A stretch of DNA of 64,000 nt from Pseudoalteromonas luteoviolacea (GCF_018100925.1 NZ_JAGJEH010000004.1:62001-126000); one strand, 5' to 3'. Positions 53,844 to 63,540 are shown, counted from the stretch's first letter. Program-made: numbers and translations. Notes: generated by a model from the sequence alone, not told the origin.

Positions 53844-55172
53844 TTGAGATTTTCCGAACTCGGCCTTGACCTACGCTTTGAGAAGCAATTACAACATCAA
53901 GGAATTAATGAGCCAACAGAGATCCAAGCGCATGCTATCCCTACCGCACTTGCAGGCCACGATGTTTTTGCCCAGTCAAAAACCGGTTCAGGAAAAACCT
54001 TGGCGTTTTTATTACCTGCTGTTCAGCGCGTAATGAAACAAAAAGCGCTGAGTAAACGCGACCCTCGCGTACTCATTGTTGCCCCTACCCGAGAGCTTGC
54101 TAACCAAGTATTTTCACAGTGCCGTTTGTTAATCGCAGGTACTGCGATGACTGCAACAAAGGTATTAGGTGGTGAGAACTTTAACGACCAAGTAAAAGCG
54201 CTGCGAAAAAACCCGTACTTTGTGATTGGCACACCAGGTCGTATTACTGATCACTTGGAACAGCAATCACTGCACTTAGCAGGCCTTGAGCTATTAATTT
54301 TTGATGAAGCCGACCGTATGCTTGATTTGGGCTTTGATAAGCAGCTTAATGCTATCAATAGTCAAGCTGACCACCGTCTTCGTCAAACCATGCTATTCTC
54401 TGCTACTTTAGAGCACGCTCAAGTAGAAATAACAGCCAAAGCCCTTTTAAAATCACCGAAAAAGATTTTACTAAGCGGCAGTAACGAAAAGCACGGCGAT
54501 ATTCAACAAGCATTGTACTTTGCTGATCACCTAGATCACAAAGAAGCGCTGCTAAAACACTTTGTTCAACAAGACGAAGTGGGTCAATGTATTATCTTCA
54601 CAGCTACCCGCCAAGATACAACGCGTTTAAGTGAATTGTTAAACGAAATGGGGATCAAGGCCATTGGTCTTGCAGGTGATTTAGCACAAAACAAACGTTT
54701 AGATATCATGGATGCCTTTAGCCGCGGTATTTATAAAGTGCTGGTCACTACAGATGTCGCGTCACGTGGTCTAGACTTGTTAAACGTCACGCACGTGATC
54801 AACTTTGACCTACCTAAGCAAGCTGAAGAATATGTTCACCGCATCGGGCGTACAGGCCGAGCGGGCTTCAAAGGCACAGCGGCATCTCTAGTTGGTCCAA
54901 AAGATTGGAAGAGCTATCAGGCAATTGCACAATACCTGAAAGAAAAGCTCACCTTCCACACAATTGAAGGCTTAGAAGGCAAGTTTAAGGGCTTTAAAGA
55001 AAAGCCTAAAAAGCCCACTTATAAAGGTAAAAAACCACAAAAAACTGCAAAACCTGAACAAAAGCGCAAGTTTACGAAAAAGCCTAAAGCGCCGAAAAAG
55101 CCTATTGCAGCACCATTTGATGTGGATGGCAACGCACCACTTCGCAGAAAACCAAAGCCAACCGAGGAATAA
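53844..55172 (+). CDS. DEAD-box RNA helicase
   Basis: The best start is TTG at 53844: GGAG at 53831-53834 is at correct spacing and the protein then begins FSELGLDLRFEKQL, a normal Q-motif lead; no ATG fits. About 442 residues with all motifs: TEIQAHAIP (Q), SKTGSGKTLAF (I), PTRELA (Ia), GTPGR, DEAD (II), SAT (III), ATRQDT, ASRGLDL and HRIGRTGRAG (VI). A strongly basic tail (residues 375-440, Lys-rich) should bind RNA. It probably acts in ribosome assembly or mRNA turnover in the cold. The next gene starts three bases after its stop. Confidence 0.92.
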   Translation: MRFSELGLDLRFEKQLQHQGINEPTEIQAHAIPTALAGHDVFAQSKTGSGKTLAFLLPAVQRVMKQKALSKRDPRVLIVAPTRELANQVFSQCRLLIAGTAMTATKVLGGENFNDQVKALRKNPYFVIGTPGRITDHLEQQSLHLAGLELLIFDEADRMLDLGFDKQLNAINSQADHRLRQTMLFSATLEHAQVEITAKALLKSPKKILLSGSNEKHGDIQQALYFADHLDHKEALLKHFVQQDEVGQCIIFTATRQDTTRLSELLNEMGIKAIGLAGDLAQNKRLDIMDAFSRGIYKVLVTTDVASRGLDLLNVTHVINFDLPKQAEEYVHRIGRTGRAGFKGTAASLVGPKDWKSYQAIAQYLKEKLTFHTIEGLEGKFKGFKEKPKKPTYKGKKPQKTAKPEQKRKFTKKPKAPKKPIAAPFDVDGNAPLRRKPKPTEE

Positions 55173-55175
55173 GCC

Positions 55176-56003
55176 ATGCTAGGTACTAAACAATTTTTAA
55201 TGATTGAAGAGATCTGTGCGGAAGGCGCATACCTCGACGGTAAAGAACTTGGTGATGTATTTTTACCACTGGATGAAAAGCCAGAATACCTAGAAGAAGG
55301 TGACAACGTAGAAGTCTTTATCTATTCAGATAACCAAGGGCACGCGTGTGCTACAACCAAAGATCCTATTGCACAGGTTGGTGAATTTGCGCTACTTCGC
55401 GTCAAGCAAATCAACAAAGTGGGTGCATTTATGGACTTGGGTATCGCCAAAGATGTACTTGCACCATACAACGAGCAAAAGCCAAAAATGCGCGAAGGCT
55501 ACAGCTATCTCGTTAAGTTATACCTAGACAATGCCAGTAAACGTTTATGTGCATCTAGCAACTTAAATAAGTTCGTCAACAAAACACCTGCTCAGTACGA
55601 TAAGTTTCAAGAAGTTGATTTAATCGTCGCTGCTAAAACAGATCTTGGCTACAAAGTAGTAATAAACGAAACTCACTTTGGAATGGTGTTTTTTGATACT
55701 GTATTCAAGCGCATGTATATCGGCCAGCGTATGAAAGGCTTTATCAAGCAAGTACGTGAGGGCGACAAAATTGATGTTTTACTAGAAAAACCAGGGATTG
55801 AGAAAATCTCAGGCCTTGGCGAACAAATTCTTGCTAAGCTAGAGGAAAACAACGGCTTTTTACCTTTGGGCGACAAGTCAGACCCCCAACTTATCAAACA
55901 AGCCTTCTCAACCAGCAAAGCCAACTTTAAAAAAGCCATTGGAGGCTTATTCAAGCAAGGCAAAATTGATATCGAAGCGAACTCTATTTCACTTCGAAAA
56001 TAA
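55176..56003 (+). CDS. CvfB-like S1 RNA-binding protein
   Basis: The 275-residue product has the CvfB/YitL plan: three S1-like beta-barrels (about 5-60, 65-130 with VGEFALLRVKQINKVGAFMDLGIAKDVLAPYNEQ, and 145-215) and a C-terminal winged helix (IKQAFSTSKANFKKAIGGLFKQGKI). CvfB proteins bind RNA; the Staphylococcus homologue affects virulence gene expression. It follows the helicase gene by three bases with its own GAGGAATAAGCC site, so both are in one operon and a shared role in RNA handling is likely. Confidence 0.9.
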   Translation: MLGTKQFLMIEEICAEGAYLDGKELGDVFLPLDEKPEYLEEGDNVEVFIYSDNQGHACATTKDPIAQVGEFALLRVKQINKVGAFMDLGIAKDVLAPYNEQKPKMREGYSYLVKLYLDNASKRLCASSNLNKFVNKTPAQYDKFQEVDLIVAAKTDLGYKVVINETHFGMVFFDTVFKRMYIGQRMKGFIKQVREGDKIDVLLEKPGIEKISGLGEQILAKLEENNGFLPLGDKSDPQLIKQAFSTSKANFKKAIGGLFKQGKIDIEANSISLRK

Positions 56004-56350
56004 AATCTGTTTGGTGGTTTGGCGAAGTGAGCAAATCACCTTTTCATTTAAATAATTGCCTCAATTTCGCGCCGCATACGTTTATATGCGTTTGATAATG
56101 AAGTGGAATACTCTTTCTACTGGTCTCTACCACTGCCTCAACCTTTTTGTTTATAAAAAACACTTCAGGTCTTTGACCGTGTTTTGTGGTCATCTGTGCG
56201 ATTGCATAGCCGCTAAGCACATGGATTGTATTGCACGCTAATTAACTTGAAGCAAAAAATAAAGTAATACGTTACACAACAGAGGCTATTTAAGCGAATG
56301 CGCTTAAACGACCTCCAGTGCTAGATAAGTTTCGACTGTTTCTACTAAAA
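56004..56350. other. Intergenic region
   Basis: This 347-base convergent region lies between the CvfB-like and beta-lactamase-like genes. A 61-codon plus frame at 56056 has no ribosome site and unlikely composition. No clear terminator was found. Confidence 0.45.
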
Positions 56351-57454
56351 TTACAACGCAAAATCTTCGATATAGTGCGCCGCTATTTCGTCAACAAACT
56401 GAATTGGCAAACCGCCGACTAGGTTCGTAAGCACGACGATAGAAACATCATCATTTGGGTAGTGGATCATGGTAACTGCATTGCCGCCGCTTGCACTCAC
56501 CGCAGGGTGGTTTTCTCTGCCTATTACCTGCCAACCAATTGCGTAGCCATTTTCCAAGTTGCTAAAGCCTTGTGTTTTACCATTGTTGAGCGTAACTGGA
56601 GACCATAATGCATCCAAGTCCTTGATCAGTTTTTCTGATTGCAAGGCAATCATATACTGAGCCAACTCAGTCGCTGTTGAATTCATGCCAGCGGCCGTTC
56701 TCAGCATATAAAAAAACTTGCCGTACATATTGGTAAAACTCTGCTTATTTTTGTCGTACAAATATTGTCTAGCTTGATTCTTTATCACAGGTGTCATGTA
56801 TTCAAAGCCTGCACCGGCTGTTAACTGCATGCCAACCGGTTTTAATTGATGATCGGTTATGAAATCAATGAAATTTCCATCCACGTATTTGTCGATAATT
56901 TTACCAACAATAACGTAGCCAGTCTGGTTGTAATCAAAACGGGTGTTGGTTTTAGACAACATAGGAAGTGTTTGCACTTTATCCCAAGCAGCTTTAGGGT
57001 TTCCTCTCACAATCAAATCAATATAATAGCCACTTAAGATTTTTGGCAGCCCTGAAGTGTGCGCCATTAGATGTTTAATTTTTATGCTATGCCAAGCTTT
57101 TGGAAGCTCTGGCAAGTGTTGACCGATCCCATCATCAAGCGTCAGTATTCCTTTTTCTACCAATTGCATCAACGCTACACCAGTAAACGCTTTCGTCATA
57201 GAATTGATTGAAAAAACAGTATGATTTTTTACGGCAATGTCATCTTGCAGGTTAGCGATACCATAGCCTTTAGTTTTAACTATTTTTTTATCTTTAACGA
57301 CTGCCAGCTGCAAACCAGGAATAAAACGCTTTTCCATCGTGGTTGTAATAAGGTTATCTACTTCATCTGCAATCGAATGAAATGAAGTAAACATGCACAT
57401 TACCGCAGCCAAAGAGCATGCGAGATACCGCCGCTTTCCTAAACTTATATTCAT
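56351..57454 (-). CDS. Secreted serine hydrolase of the beta-lactamase/DD-peptidase fold (class C-like)
   Basis: The 367-residue product has a signal peptide ending in HSIADE and the class C/esterase EstB plan: VFSINSMTKAFTGVALMQL with the Ser-x-x-Lys pair, DDGIGQHLPELP, HLMAHTSGLP, and a Tyr-x-x motif in FDYNQTGYVIVG. Near the end ASGGNAVTMIHYP replaces the KTG box region. Such proteins range from beta-lactamases to D-amino-peptidases and esterases; this one is too unlike AmpC to be called a resistance enzyme. It is monocistronic. Confidence 0.85.
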   Translation of the reverse strand: MNISLGKRRYLACSLAAVMCMFTSFHSIADEVDNLITTTMEKRFIPGLQLAVVKDKKIVKTKGYGIANLQDDIAVKNHTVFSINSMTKAFTGVALMQLVEKGILTLDDGIGQHLPELPKAWHSIKIKHLMAHTSGLPKILSGYYIDLIVRGNPKAAWDKVQTLPMLSKTNTRFDYNQTGYVIVGKIIDKYVDGNFIDFITDHQLKPVGMQLTAGAGFEYMTPVIKNQARQYLYDKNKQSFTNMYGKFFYMLRTAAGMNSTATELAQYMIALQSEKLIKDLDALWSPVTLNNGKTQGFSNLENGYAIGWQVIGRENHPAVSASGGNAVTMIHYPNDDVSIVVLTNLVGGLPIQFVDEIAAHYIEDFAL

Positions 57455-57750
57455 AATATTCTTTTTATAGTTTGTTGTTATTAATGCTGTTTACCGTTGT
57501 AAAAGACACGCCTTTATCAGTTGAGCATCTATATTAAAGCAAAAGAAAAGCGAGCGATAACAATAAATTGTAAAATTTTGAACAATAAATAAGGAAGGTG
57601 ATCCGACTGAAGATGTGGCATTAGCTGATAACCTCGCTAATAGTCCCTTACCTCATTGTCGTCTTTTTCAATATTAACATTGCTGTCCCTGCGCAGTATA
57701 AAGCGTTGCCACTTCCACCGCCCCTCTGTGAAGTGGCCTGAGTTAGGCCA

Positions 57751-57921
57751 TTACTGACTTTCTATGCTTTCTATTTCTTTCCAAATAGATTCAGCTTCCG
57801 CAGTCAACATCGCGTATCCTCTGATATCTCCATTTCTTTGTGCATACATCGCTTGCTCCAGCTTTGCATCATGCTCTTTTCTGAGCTTTTTGACTGGGTT
57901 GGCCTTAAAAAATCCAAACAT
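57751..57921 (-). CDS. DUF6435 family small protein
   Basis: This 56-codon gene begins with ATG at 57919-57921 after AAAGGTGAA and encodes MFGFFKANPVKKLRKEHDAK followed by LEQAMYAQRNGDIRGYA and a short helical tail ending in ESIESQ. The opening MFGFxKxxPxKKLxKxY and the AMxAQRNGDIRxYAxL(T) segment fit the small DUF6435 proteins common in gammaproteobacteria. It is all-helical and cytosolic; function is unknown. It was too short for standard length cut-offs. Confidence 0.75.
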   Translation of the reverse strand: MFGFFKANPVKKLRKEHDAKLEQAMYAQRNGDIRGYAMLTAEAESIWKEIESIESQ

Positions 57922-58014
57922 TCGTTCACCTTTATTTAAGCATTTTAATCAGTAAACGAACTGTGTGATGTTTTAGATCAACCTAATTTAAAAAATCTAC
58001 CACTGTGTTCACAA

Positions 58015-58371
58015 CTATGCGGATTCTGACCACACGGCAAACTCATTACCACTAGGTTCGGTAAAATGGAAACGGCACCCTCCAGGAAATTCAAAGATAG
58101 GACGAGTGAGTTCACCTCCATTTTCAACAACCTTCGAAAGCGTGCCTGTCAGATCATTACTGTAAAATACTAACAGTGCGCCACCACGACTTACAGTGCT
58201 CGACATATCAGCTTGATAGAATCCCCCATCTAAGCCTTGATTTGAAAACGCTGTATATTCGGGCCCATAGTCAACAAACTCCCAATCAAATACCTGACTG
58301 AAAAATAACTTAGTTGATTGCAAATCCTTGGCTGCAAATTCTACATAGTTAAGCTTTTCATGTTGATTCAT
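58015..58371 (-). CDS. VOC (glyoxalase-like) family protein
   Basis: The 118-residue product shows the vicinal oxygen chelate fold: LNYVEFAAKDLQSTKLFFSQVFDWEFVDYGPEYTAF, GGGALLVFYSNDLTGTLSKV, and GGCRFHFTEPSGNEFAVWSE with the C-terminal metal-binding Glu region. Relatives range from glyoxalase I to antibiotic-binding proteins; the closest in style are the YdeI/PhnB-type small VOC proteins of unknown substrate. AAGAGG precedes the ATG. Monocistronic. Confidence 0.8.
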   Translation of the reverse strand: MNQHEKLNYVEFAAKDLQSTKLFFSQVFDWEFVDYGPEYTAFSNQGLDGGFYQADMSSTVSRGGALLVFYSNDLTGTLSKVVENGGELTRPIFEFPGGCRFHFTEPSGNEFAVWSESA

Positions 58372-58664
58372 AGATACCTCTTAAACCAGATTTATTATTG
58401 ATTGTCTCGGCGCAGAGCGTTTTTGCTAGATCTGAACCTTTAGTTTATTGGCTTTACAATACCCTTCAGTTTATCAGTCGTAAATAAAATTCGTCCTGTG
58501 TGCAACGTAATTATTTGAATCAACAATATCAAAGCTACCTTTTTGCTCACATAATCTTGCGATAAATCGCAACCGTCGAGTTTGTATTAATCGTCTAGGG
58601 TTCAGTGTGATATACCGTGAATACGACCAAAATTCACAGTGTACACTAATCGATATCAGTCAAC

Positions 58665-59048
58665 TTATGGGGTGACTTCGACATGCCACCATTTGGGCTT
58701 TTTTGAAACATAGGAGTGAGACTTGGGCATTAATTCTAATCGGTTTGGTGTATCAAACGCGCCAACCACCAATGCAATTATCGGTGCGTCATCAATCGCC
58801 CCTAACGTGCTCCCACACTCATTGCAAAAACTACGAGAAGAATACTCCGAAGAACGCCATAGCTTCGGCTTTCCTCCCGGCCCATCCCAAATAACTTGCT
58901 GTCGTTCAAACTCTACCCAAACCTGGCTGAGTGAACCACTGTGACGCTGACACATGGTGCATGAGCACGTGTGAGGGTTGAGAGGCTTTCCTGTTGCAGT
59001 AAATCGGATGTTGCCACACAAACACCCACCTTTATAATCTTTTGCCAT
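58665..59048 (-). CDS. GFA family zinc protein (second copy)
   Basis: The 127-residue product has the GFA/CENP-V Cys pattern: GGCLCGNIRFTA, HTCSCTMCQRHSG and FCNECGSTLGA. AGGGAA lies at good spacing before the ATG. As with the family in general, zinc binding is expected but enzymatic activity on S-hydroxymethylglutathione is unproven. It is of a different subgroup from the protein at 29560 (its second motif is CSCTMCQRHSG rather than CHCSICRKAGG). Confidence 0.85.
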   Translation of the reverse strand: MAKDYKGGCLCGNIRFTATGKPLNPHTCSCTMCQRHSGSLSQVWVEFERQQVIWDGPGGKPKLWRSSEYSSRSFCNECGSTLGAIDDAPIIALVVGAFDTPNRLELMPKSHSYVSKKPKWWHVEVTP

Positions 59049-59275
59049 TTGACCGTTCCCTGTGTATTTAATGTCGTACTTTTTAGCTCATATACAATCA
59101 TATAGCTATAATAATTTCAATTAGTTAAAGCACACCAAGAAGTTTATGTAGATGGTTGAAATAAAACGATGTAAAGAGCAAGCACACTTTAAACTTGCTC
59201 TATTAAATATCGAGGAATGTCAAATTTGCTAGGAATAAATAAAGTACCAATACTGACCCCTCTAAGTGAACAAGG

Positions 59276-60826
59276 TTAGTGCGCAGGATCAACTGTTAAT
59301 GCGAGGTCATCTAGTAAAATAGATAGACCGTTTTGGTTTTTAAAATGCAAAAACTTTAGATCTACATGTTTGATTGGTCTGCGATTATCCAATGGCAAGT
59401 CTACATTAAAAGACGTAACTGAATTGCCTAAATTGCTCAATGTCACACGCTCATGCGTAAATGGGTATTGATCGCTTTCATGATAAGTAACATGGGCTTC
59501 AGCAATAACTGATTCTGTATCATACCCAGAAATCATTTGAAGTTTACCACTAAAGCGTAAACTGTTTAGATAAGTATTTTCAGTAAATTGATAAGCATGA
59601 TTAAATGGGCTGTAGACATCAAAATCCGTAAAGTTGACCAAAGCACTTTGCTCACCGCTAATTGGCGATTCCGCTGTTAGGTATGCAGTACTACTGCTAT
59701 TGGAGGGGAAATTAAACAGATTTTCATTTTCAAAGTCGCCGTGCTCTATCAGGTTGCTAAGATCTTTGGGCTCAACATAGAGTGCTAGGTTATCAAGCAA
59801 TACTGTTAAGTCTTGTTGATTCTGCGTGTATAAAAACTTTAAGTCTACATGTTTTATTTTTCTATTTTTATCAAGTGGCACATTTACAGTGAACTGATTT
59901 ACGGCGTCCCCATTTCCAGAAATAGCCACTCGACGATGTGTCAGGGGATATTGACCATTTCGATGGTAAGTTACATGCGCTTCTGCAACAAGTGACTCAG
60001 TTTCAAATCCTTCAATCATCTTTAGTAAACCGCTAAACTGAAGGCTTTCTAATTGTGTATTTTCAGGGAATTGATAGCTGTAATAGAAAGGGCTATAAGC
60101 ACTGAAAGCGGTAAAGTTAACTTCTAAGCTTTGTTGCCCTACCAGTGGGTTTTCTCTTGTTATTTGAGAAGTACCTTCGCTCGCACTTGGAAATCTAAAT
60201 AGGTTTTCGGTTTCAAAGTCACCATGAGATATTAAATTCTCTTTTCCTGCTGGCACCACATACAGTGCGAGGTTATCGAGTGACACGGTTAAATCTTGCT
60301 GATTTTGAGCATATAAAAACTTCAAATCTACGTGTTTTATTGTTCGAGATTGATCAAGTGGTACGTTAACATTGAAAGTAGTGGCATTATTATTACCAGA
60401 GATAATGACACGTTCATGCGTGAACGGATAATGACCATTACTATGATAAGTCACATGCGCCTCGGCAATAAGTGATTCCGTTTCGTAACCTGAGAGCATT
60501 TGAACGAGGCCATTAAAGCTCAAGCTTTCCAGTCGTGTATTTTCCGGGAATTTATACGAGTAATTAAACGGGCTGTAAACACTGAAGTTGGTAAAGTTTA
60601 CTTGCACACTTTGACGCCCCGAAATAGGAGACTGGTTGTTTAGATTGGCAACCCCTTCACTATTTGACGGAAATTTAAACCGATTTTCAGTTTCAAAATC
60701 ACCATGAGGTATTAGGTTTTGTGCCGTATTAAATAGGCTCGACGGGTCATTAGTAGGCTGAGAATCTGCCATTGACGATAGGCTGATAGTGGCCATTAAA
60801 CATACCAAAGATTTAGCTAAGTTCAT
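59276..60826 (-). CDS. Secreted triple-repeat protein of unknown function
   Basis: The 516-residue product has a signal peptide (about 1-21) and then three tandem repeats of about 158-160 residues starting near residues 37, 195 and 353. Each opens NLIxHGDFExEN, has SxxxVNFTxFxxYSPF, a LIAEAHVTYHxxGxYPxTHxRV strand pair and closes IKHVDLKFLxxxNQxxLxVxLDxLALxV. The plan, with a GDFE start and a final LDNL strand, is that of jelly-roll carbohydrate-binding modules, but I recognise no CBM family. There is no catalytic domain. Repeats 1 and 2 are most alike. It may bind a surface glycan or act as an adhesin. Confidence 0.7.
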   Translation of the reverse strand: MNLAKSLVCLMATISLSSMADSQPTNDPSSLFNTAQNLIPHGDFETENRFKFPSNSEGVANLNNQSPISGRQSVQVNFTNFSVYSPFNYSYKFPENTRLESLSFNGLVQMLSGYETESLIAEAHVTYHSNGHYPFTHERVIISGNNNATTFNVNVPLDQSRTIKHVDLKFLYAQNQQDLTVSLDNLALYVVPAGKENLISHGDFETENLFRFPSASEGTSQITRENPLVGQQSLEVNFTAFSAYSPFYYSYQFPENTQLESLQFSGLLKMIEGFETESLVAEAHVTYHRNGQYPLTHRRVAISGNGDAVNQFTVNVPLDKNRKIKHVDLKFLYTQNQQDLTVLLDNLALYVEPKDLSNLIEHGDFENENLFNFPSNSSSTAYLTAESPISGEQSALVNFTDFDVYSPFNHAYQFTENTYLNSLRFSGKLQMISGYDTESVIAEAHVTYHESDQYPFTHERVTLSNLGNSVTSFNVDLPLDNRRPIKHVDLKFLHFKNQNGLSILLDDLALTVDPAH

Positions 60827-61274
60827 AGGTAGCGCCCTTTGTTGATTGAATTTAATTGTGACGCTATAAGGTACATTGTTGATATTTAGATTTAATTACA
60901 TAAATACAAATAGTCAACATAAAGATCTATATGTTTACAAAATAAACCGTTACTAGGTGATAAACTGACAACCAAATAACCTGCAAGCTCGAAGCTTGCC
61001 AATTTTAATCCCCCTCAACCACCACGCCCTCATTCAGCAACAGCGATATTAATGTAACGCCTGATTTAGCAGCCTGTACACTTATCAGCACTACAAGCTA
61101 AACGTTCAATTTTCAAACTAAGCCGTATCATTAAATCAATCTAATTTCTGTGAGTGTCTTGTCTTAATTCTTGAACAAAACTTTACAGAAACCCTGTTTA
61201 AACGGTGTTAAAAACGGAACAGGTTAAACAACGTAATACCACCTAATTTGTTAATTAAATTAAAGGATAATTTT
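60827..61274. other. Intergenic region
   Basis: These 448 bases lie between divergent genes (triple-repeat protein and esterase). I see no open frame, strong hairpin or operator beyond presumed promoters. Confidence 0.45.
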
Positions 61275-62159
61275 ATGCATACAATCATTGGTCTATTACT
61301 TTCAATATTCTGTTTTTCTGCATTCGCCAGCTATGAGCCATTCACATATAAACACGAACCGATTTCACATACGTTCAGCCCAAATATACTGGCTGAGAGC
61401 AAAAATGTATGGGTTGCGCTGCCAACGGGGTATCACGCACCTGAAAATGCACAAAAACGTTACCCCGTCGTATATGTTACTGATGGGGTAGCGTATCAAT
61501 TTATTACCGCTGAAAGCATGTGGTTTGCAAACATGGTTGGTCATATTCCACAAGCCATTTTGGTGGCAATTGATACGACAGAACACAGAACGCGAGATTT
61601 AACCCCTTCTGTACCAAATGACGGCCATAGTACTGATTTAACAGCTGGAAAAAGTGCAATTTTTCAGGATTTTATTAAGCAGGAAGTTGTTTCTTTTATC
61701 GATCAAAACTATCGTACTAATGATTTTCGGGTCCTTGCTGGCCACTCCTTAGGCGGTTTGTTCACTATAACGGCAGTGCTTAACCCACAAATCCAAGACA
61801 CCTTTAAATCATACATCGCACTGGATCCATCGATGTGGTGGGATAATGCTGACACAGTCAACCAGTTAGAGCAGTCACTAGGTCTATTAAATAGCAAAGC
61901 GTTTAATATTTATATTGCGGCTGCCCACAACGATAAAGATGCAGCGAATGATACAACAGGAGACTATCTAGAACATATTCAAGCCATGGCCAGAGCTGGG
62001 CACTTGTTGTATGCATCCAATAAGACAACTGGCACTTATGACGTTTTCCAAGATGAAACCCATATGTCTATATTGCATCAAGGGCTTTATAAAGGCCTTA
62101 GAGCGGCCTTTAAGTGCTACCCTACAACTTGTGACAAATCGGTTAAGGCAAGTAATTAG
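61275..62159 (+). CDS. Secreted alpha/beta-hydrolase esterase (paralogue of 28605)
   Basis: The ATG at 61275 follows AAGGAT and begins a signal peptide (ending AFAS); the longer frame from 61248 is rejected. The 294-residue product shares most motifs with the esterase at 28605: NVWVALPTGYHAPENAQKRYPVVY, AILVAIDTTEHRTRDLTPSVP, LAGHSLGGLFTI, ALDPSMWWDN and DETHMSILHQGLYKGLRAAFKCYPT. The catalytic Ser and probable His are intact. As with its paralogue the natural ester is unknown. It is monocistronic. Confidence 0.85.
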   Translation: MHTIIGLLLSIFCFSAFASYEPFTYKHEPISHTFSPNILAESKNVWVALPTGYHAPENAQKRYPVVYVTDGVAYQFITAESMWFANMVGHIPQAILVAIDTTEHRTRDLTPSVPNDGHSTDLTAGKSAIFQDFIKQEVVSFIDQNYRTNDFRVLAGHSLGGLFTITAVLNPQIQDTFKSYIALDPSMWWDNADTVNQLEQSLGLLNSKAFNIYIAAAHNDKDAANDTTGDYLEHIQAMARAGHLLYASNKTTGTYDVFQDETHMSILHQGLYKGLRAAFKCYPTTCDKSVKASN

Positions 62160-62348
62160 TGACCAGTAATTGGCGGTCAAGAAGCTAAGCCTCTTTCGAC
62201 TTGGCTTCTGCGTTTTCTCTTTGTGTGACAATTACAGTGTGAATCATTTCAAACCACAGAGCACTTTACCAATTTGCTTAAGCTTAGCGGATAAATGACC
62301 CACTTTTATCGTATCTGTCGAGGTAAGCCGAACACCATAATAGGGTAG

Positions 62349-63275
62349 CTATTGTCGTTCACTAATCAAACTCAGTGCGATATCCAGCGCTTTTTCACTA
62401 CTTGAAAAGTGATCGGGCACAACCCCCTGCTCGTGCCACGATATGCGCTCCTTCACACTCATCAACATGCCGCTGGTCAATGACAAAGTAATATGTTCAC
62501 TGATCTGAATTAACGTTTCGATACTTGCAAGCCCCATGGTTTCCTCCCCAATAATCACCGCGCGACCTGACTCCTGTAACGCGTGAATAAACAGTTCCCA
62601 CGGACCACTTACAAATGATGACGTCAAAATATATAAGGGTATATGGTCGCTAAAGCGTTCAAACTCTGGCGTTTGGATAGCATAAATCGGTTCTATTCCC
62701 TTGTTTGTTTGCAACAAGCCAATTGCTTGGTCTAAATCAATGAAATACCCTAACATTGTCTGGCTCAACTCAATACTTCCCTCATCTACAGTGCGAAGAT
62801 CCAATATCAAAGCGCTTGGTGTAGGTAAGCCTGAAATATGGGACGCTATCAATTCTCTATTAACTCCAAACGCAAAACTCCCTTTTAGCTCAATGTAACC
62901 CACACCATCACTAGATATTTGTGATTTAACAGCTGTCTCATCATTATGTTTAGAGATCAGTTCTATGGCAAAAGTATTGTGTATTAACTCAAAGCTATTA
63001 TCACCTGTTGTCATGCGTAATGCGTTGTAAACCTCATTTTTAAACCAATGAAAATCAGCGCCATCGCGAAAACTCCCTCTATTCATTTTTGTTTTTAGTG
63101 AATCTACGGCAAGCGCTCCTTTATTCGGGTTGACATAAACATCGACCAATGAATTAGAAATAGTTTCTATTGCAATGGATACTTGATTAGCAGACATTTT
63201 TTGAGCCTGATTTGCTGACAGATTGCTCGATAGCATCAAGTAAAAGATAAACCAAATAAAGTGCTCTGATTTCAT
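62349..63275 (-). CDS. Secreted S41-family-like protease homologue
   Basis: The 308-residue product has a signal peptide ending in LSANQ, a short helical domain, and the crotonase-like core of tail-specific (S41) proteases: GVGYIELKGSFAFGV, SALILDLRTVDEGSIEL, LYILTSSFVSGPWELFIHALQ with the candidate Ser, and GRAVIIGEETMGLASIE. The usual PDZ domain is missing, and the Ser-Ala motif is replaced by Ser-Gly-Pro. The usual LDLRxNxGG run is also altered to LDLRTVDEG, so activity may be reduced or altered. It is probably periplasmic. Monocistronic. Confidence 0.7.
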   Translation of the reverse strand: MKSEHFIWFIFYLMLSSNLSANQAQKMSANQVSIAIETISNSLVDVYVNPNKGALAVDSLKTKMNRGSFRDGADFHWFKNEVYNALRMTTGDNSFELIHNTFAIELISKHNDETAVKSQISSDGVGYIELKGSFAFGVNRELIASHISGLPTPSALILDLRTVDEGSIELSQTMLGYFIDLDQAIGLLQTNKGIEPIYAIQTPEFERFSDHIPLYILTSSFVSGPWELFIHALQESGRAVIIGEETMGLASIETLIQISEHITLSLTSGMLMSVKERISWHEQGVVPDHFSSSEKALDIALSLISERQ

Positions 63276-63512
63276 TGTTGCTTTCCTTATTATTCAACGT
63301 ATTTACGACAGCAAAGCTTCGTTTTATTACCTCTGAATTACCTCTGACCAAACAACTGTTATACTTGGTGACACTGAAAAAACTAACTTAGCTGCTTTAT
63401 ATCTTGATACTAGATGAAAAATTTCAAGGCCAGACTCACAACTCCACTAACAAAACTAAGCGTTATAGGTAGTAATATCTCTGTTCAATCGGATTAAAAA
63501 CACATGAAACAC

Positions 63513-63540
63513 CACACAATTGAGCGCGCTCAATTGTGTG
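63513..63540. promoter_or_regulatory. 28-base perfect palindrome around TTGAGCGCGCTCAA
   Basis: The half-site CACACAATTGAGCG at 63513-63526 is followed by its exact inverse. The central 14 bases are the same as the palindrome at 52400. It could be an operator or, given the long stem, a cruciform or transcript-end hairpin; there is no U-run. Confidence 0.6.

Noticed and set aside
56351..57454. Antibiotic-resistance beta-lactamase
   Set aside because: The fold is shared, but the KTG box region and other AmpC landmarks are missing; the family is broad and includes many peptidases and esterases.
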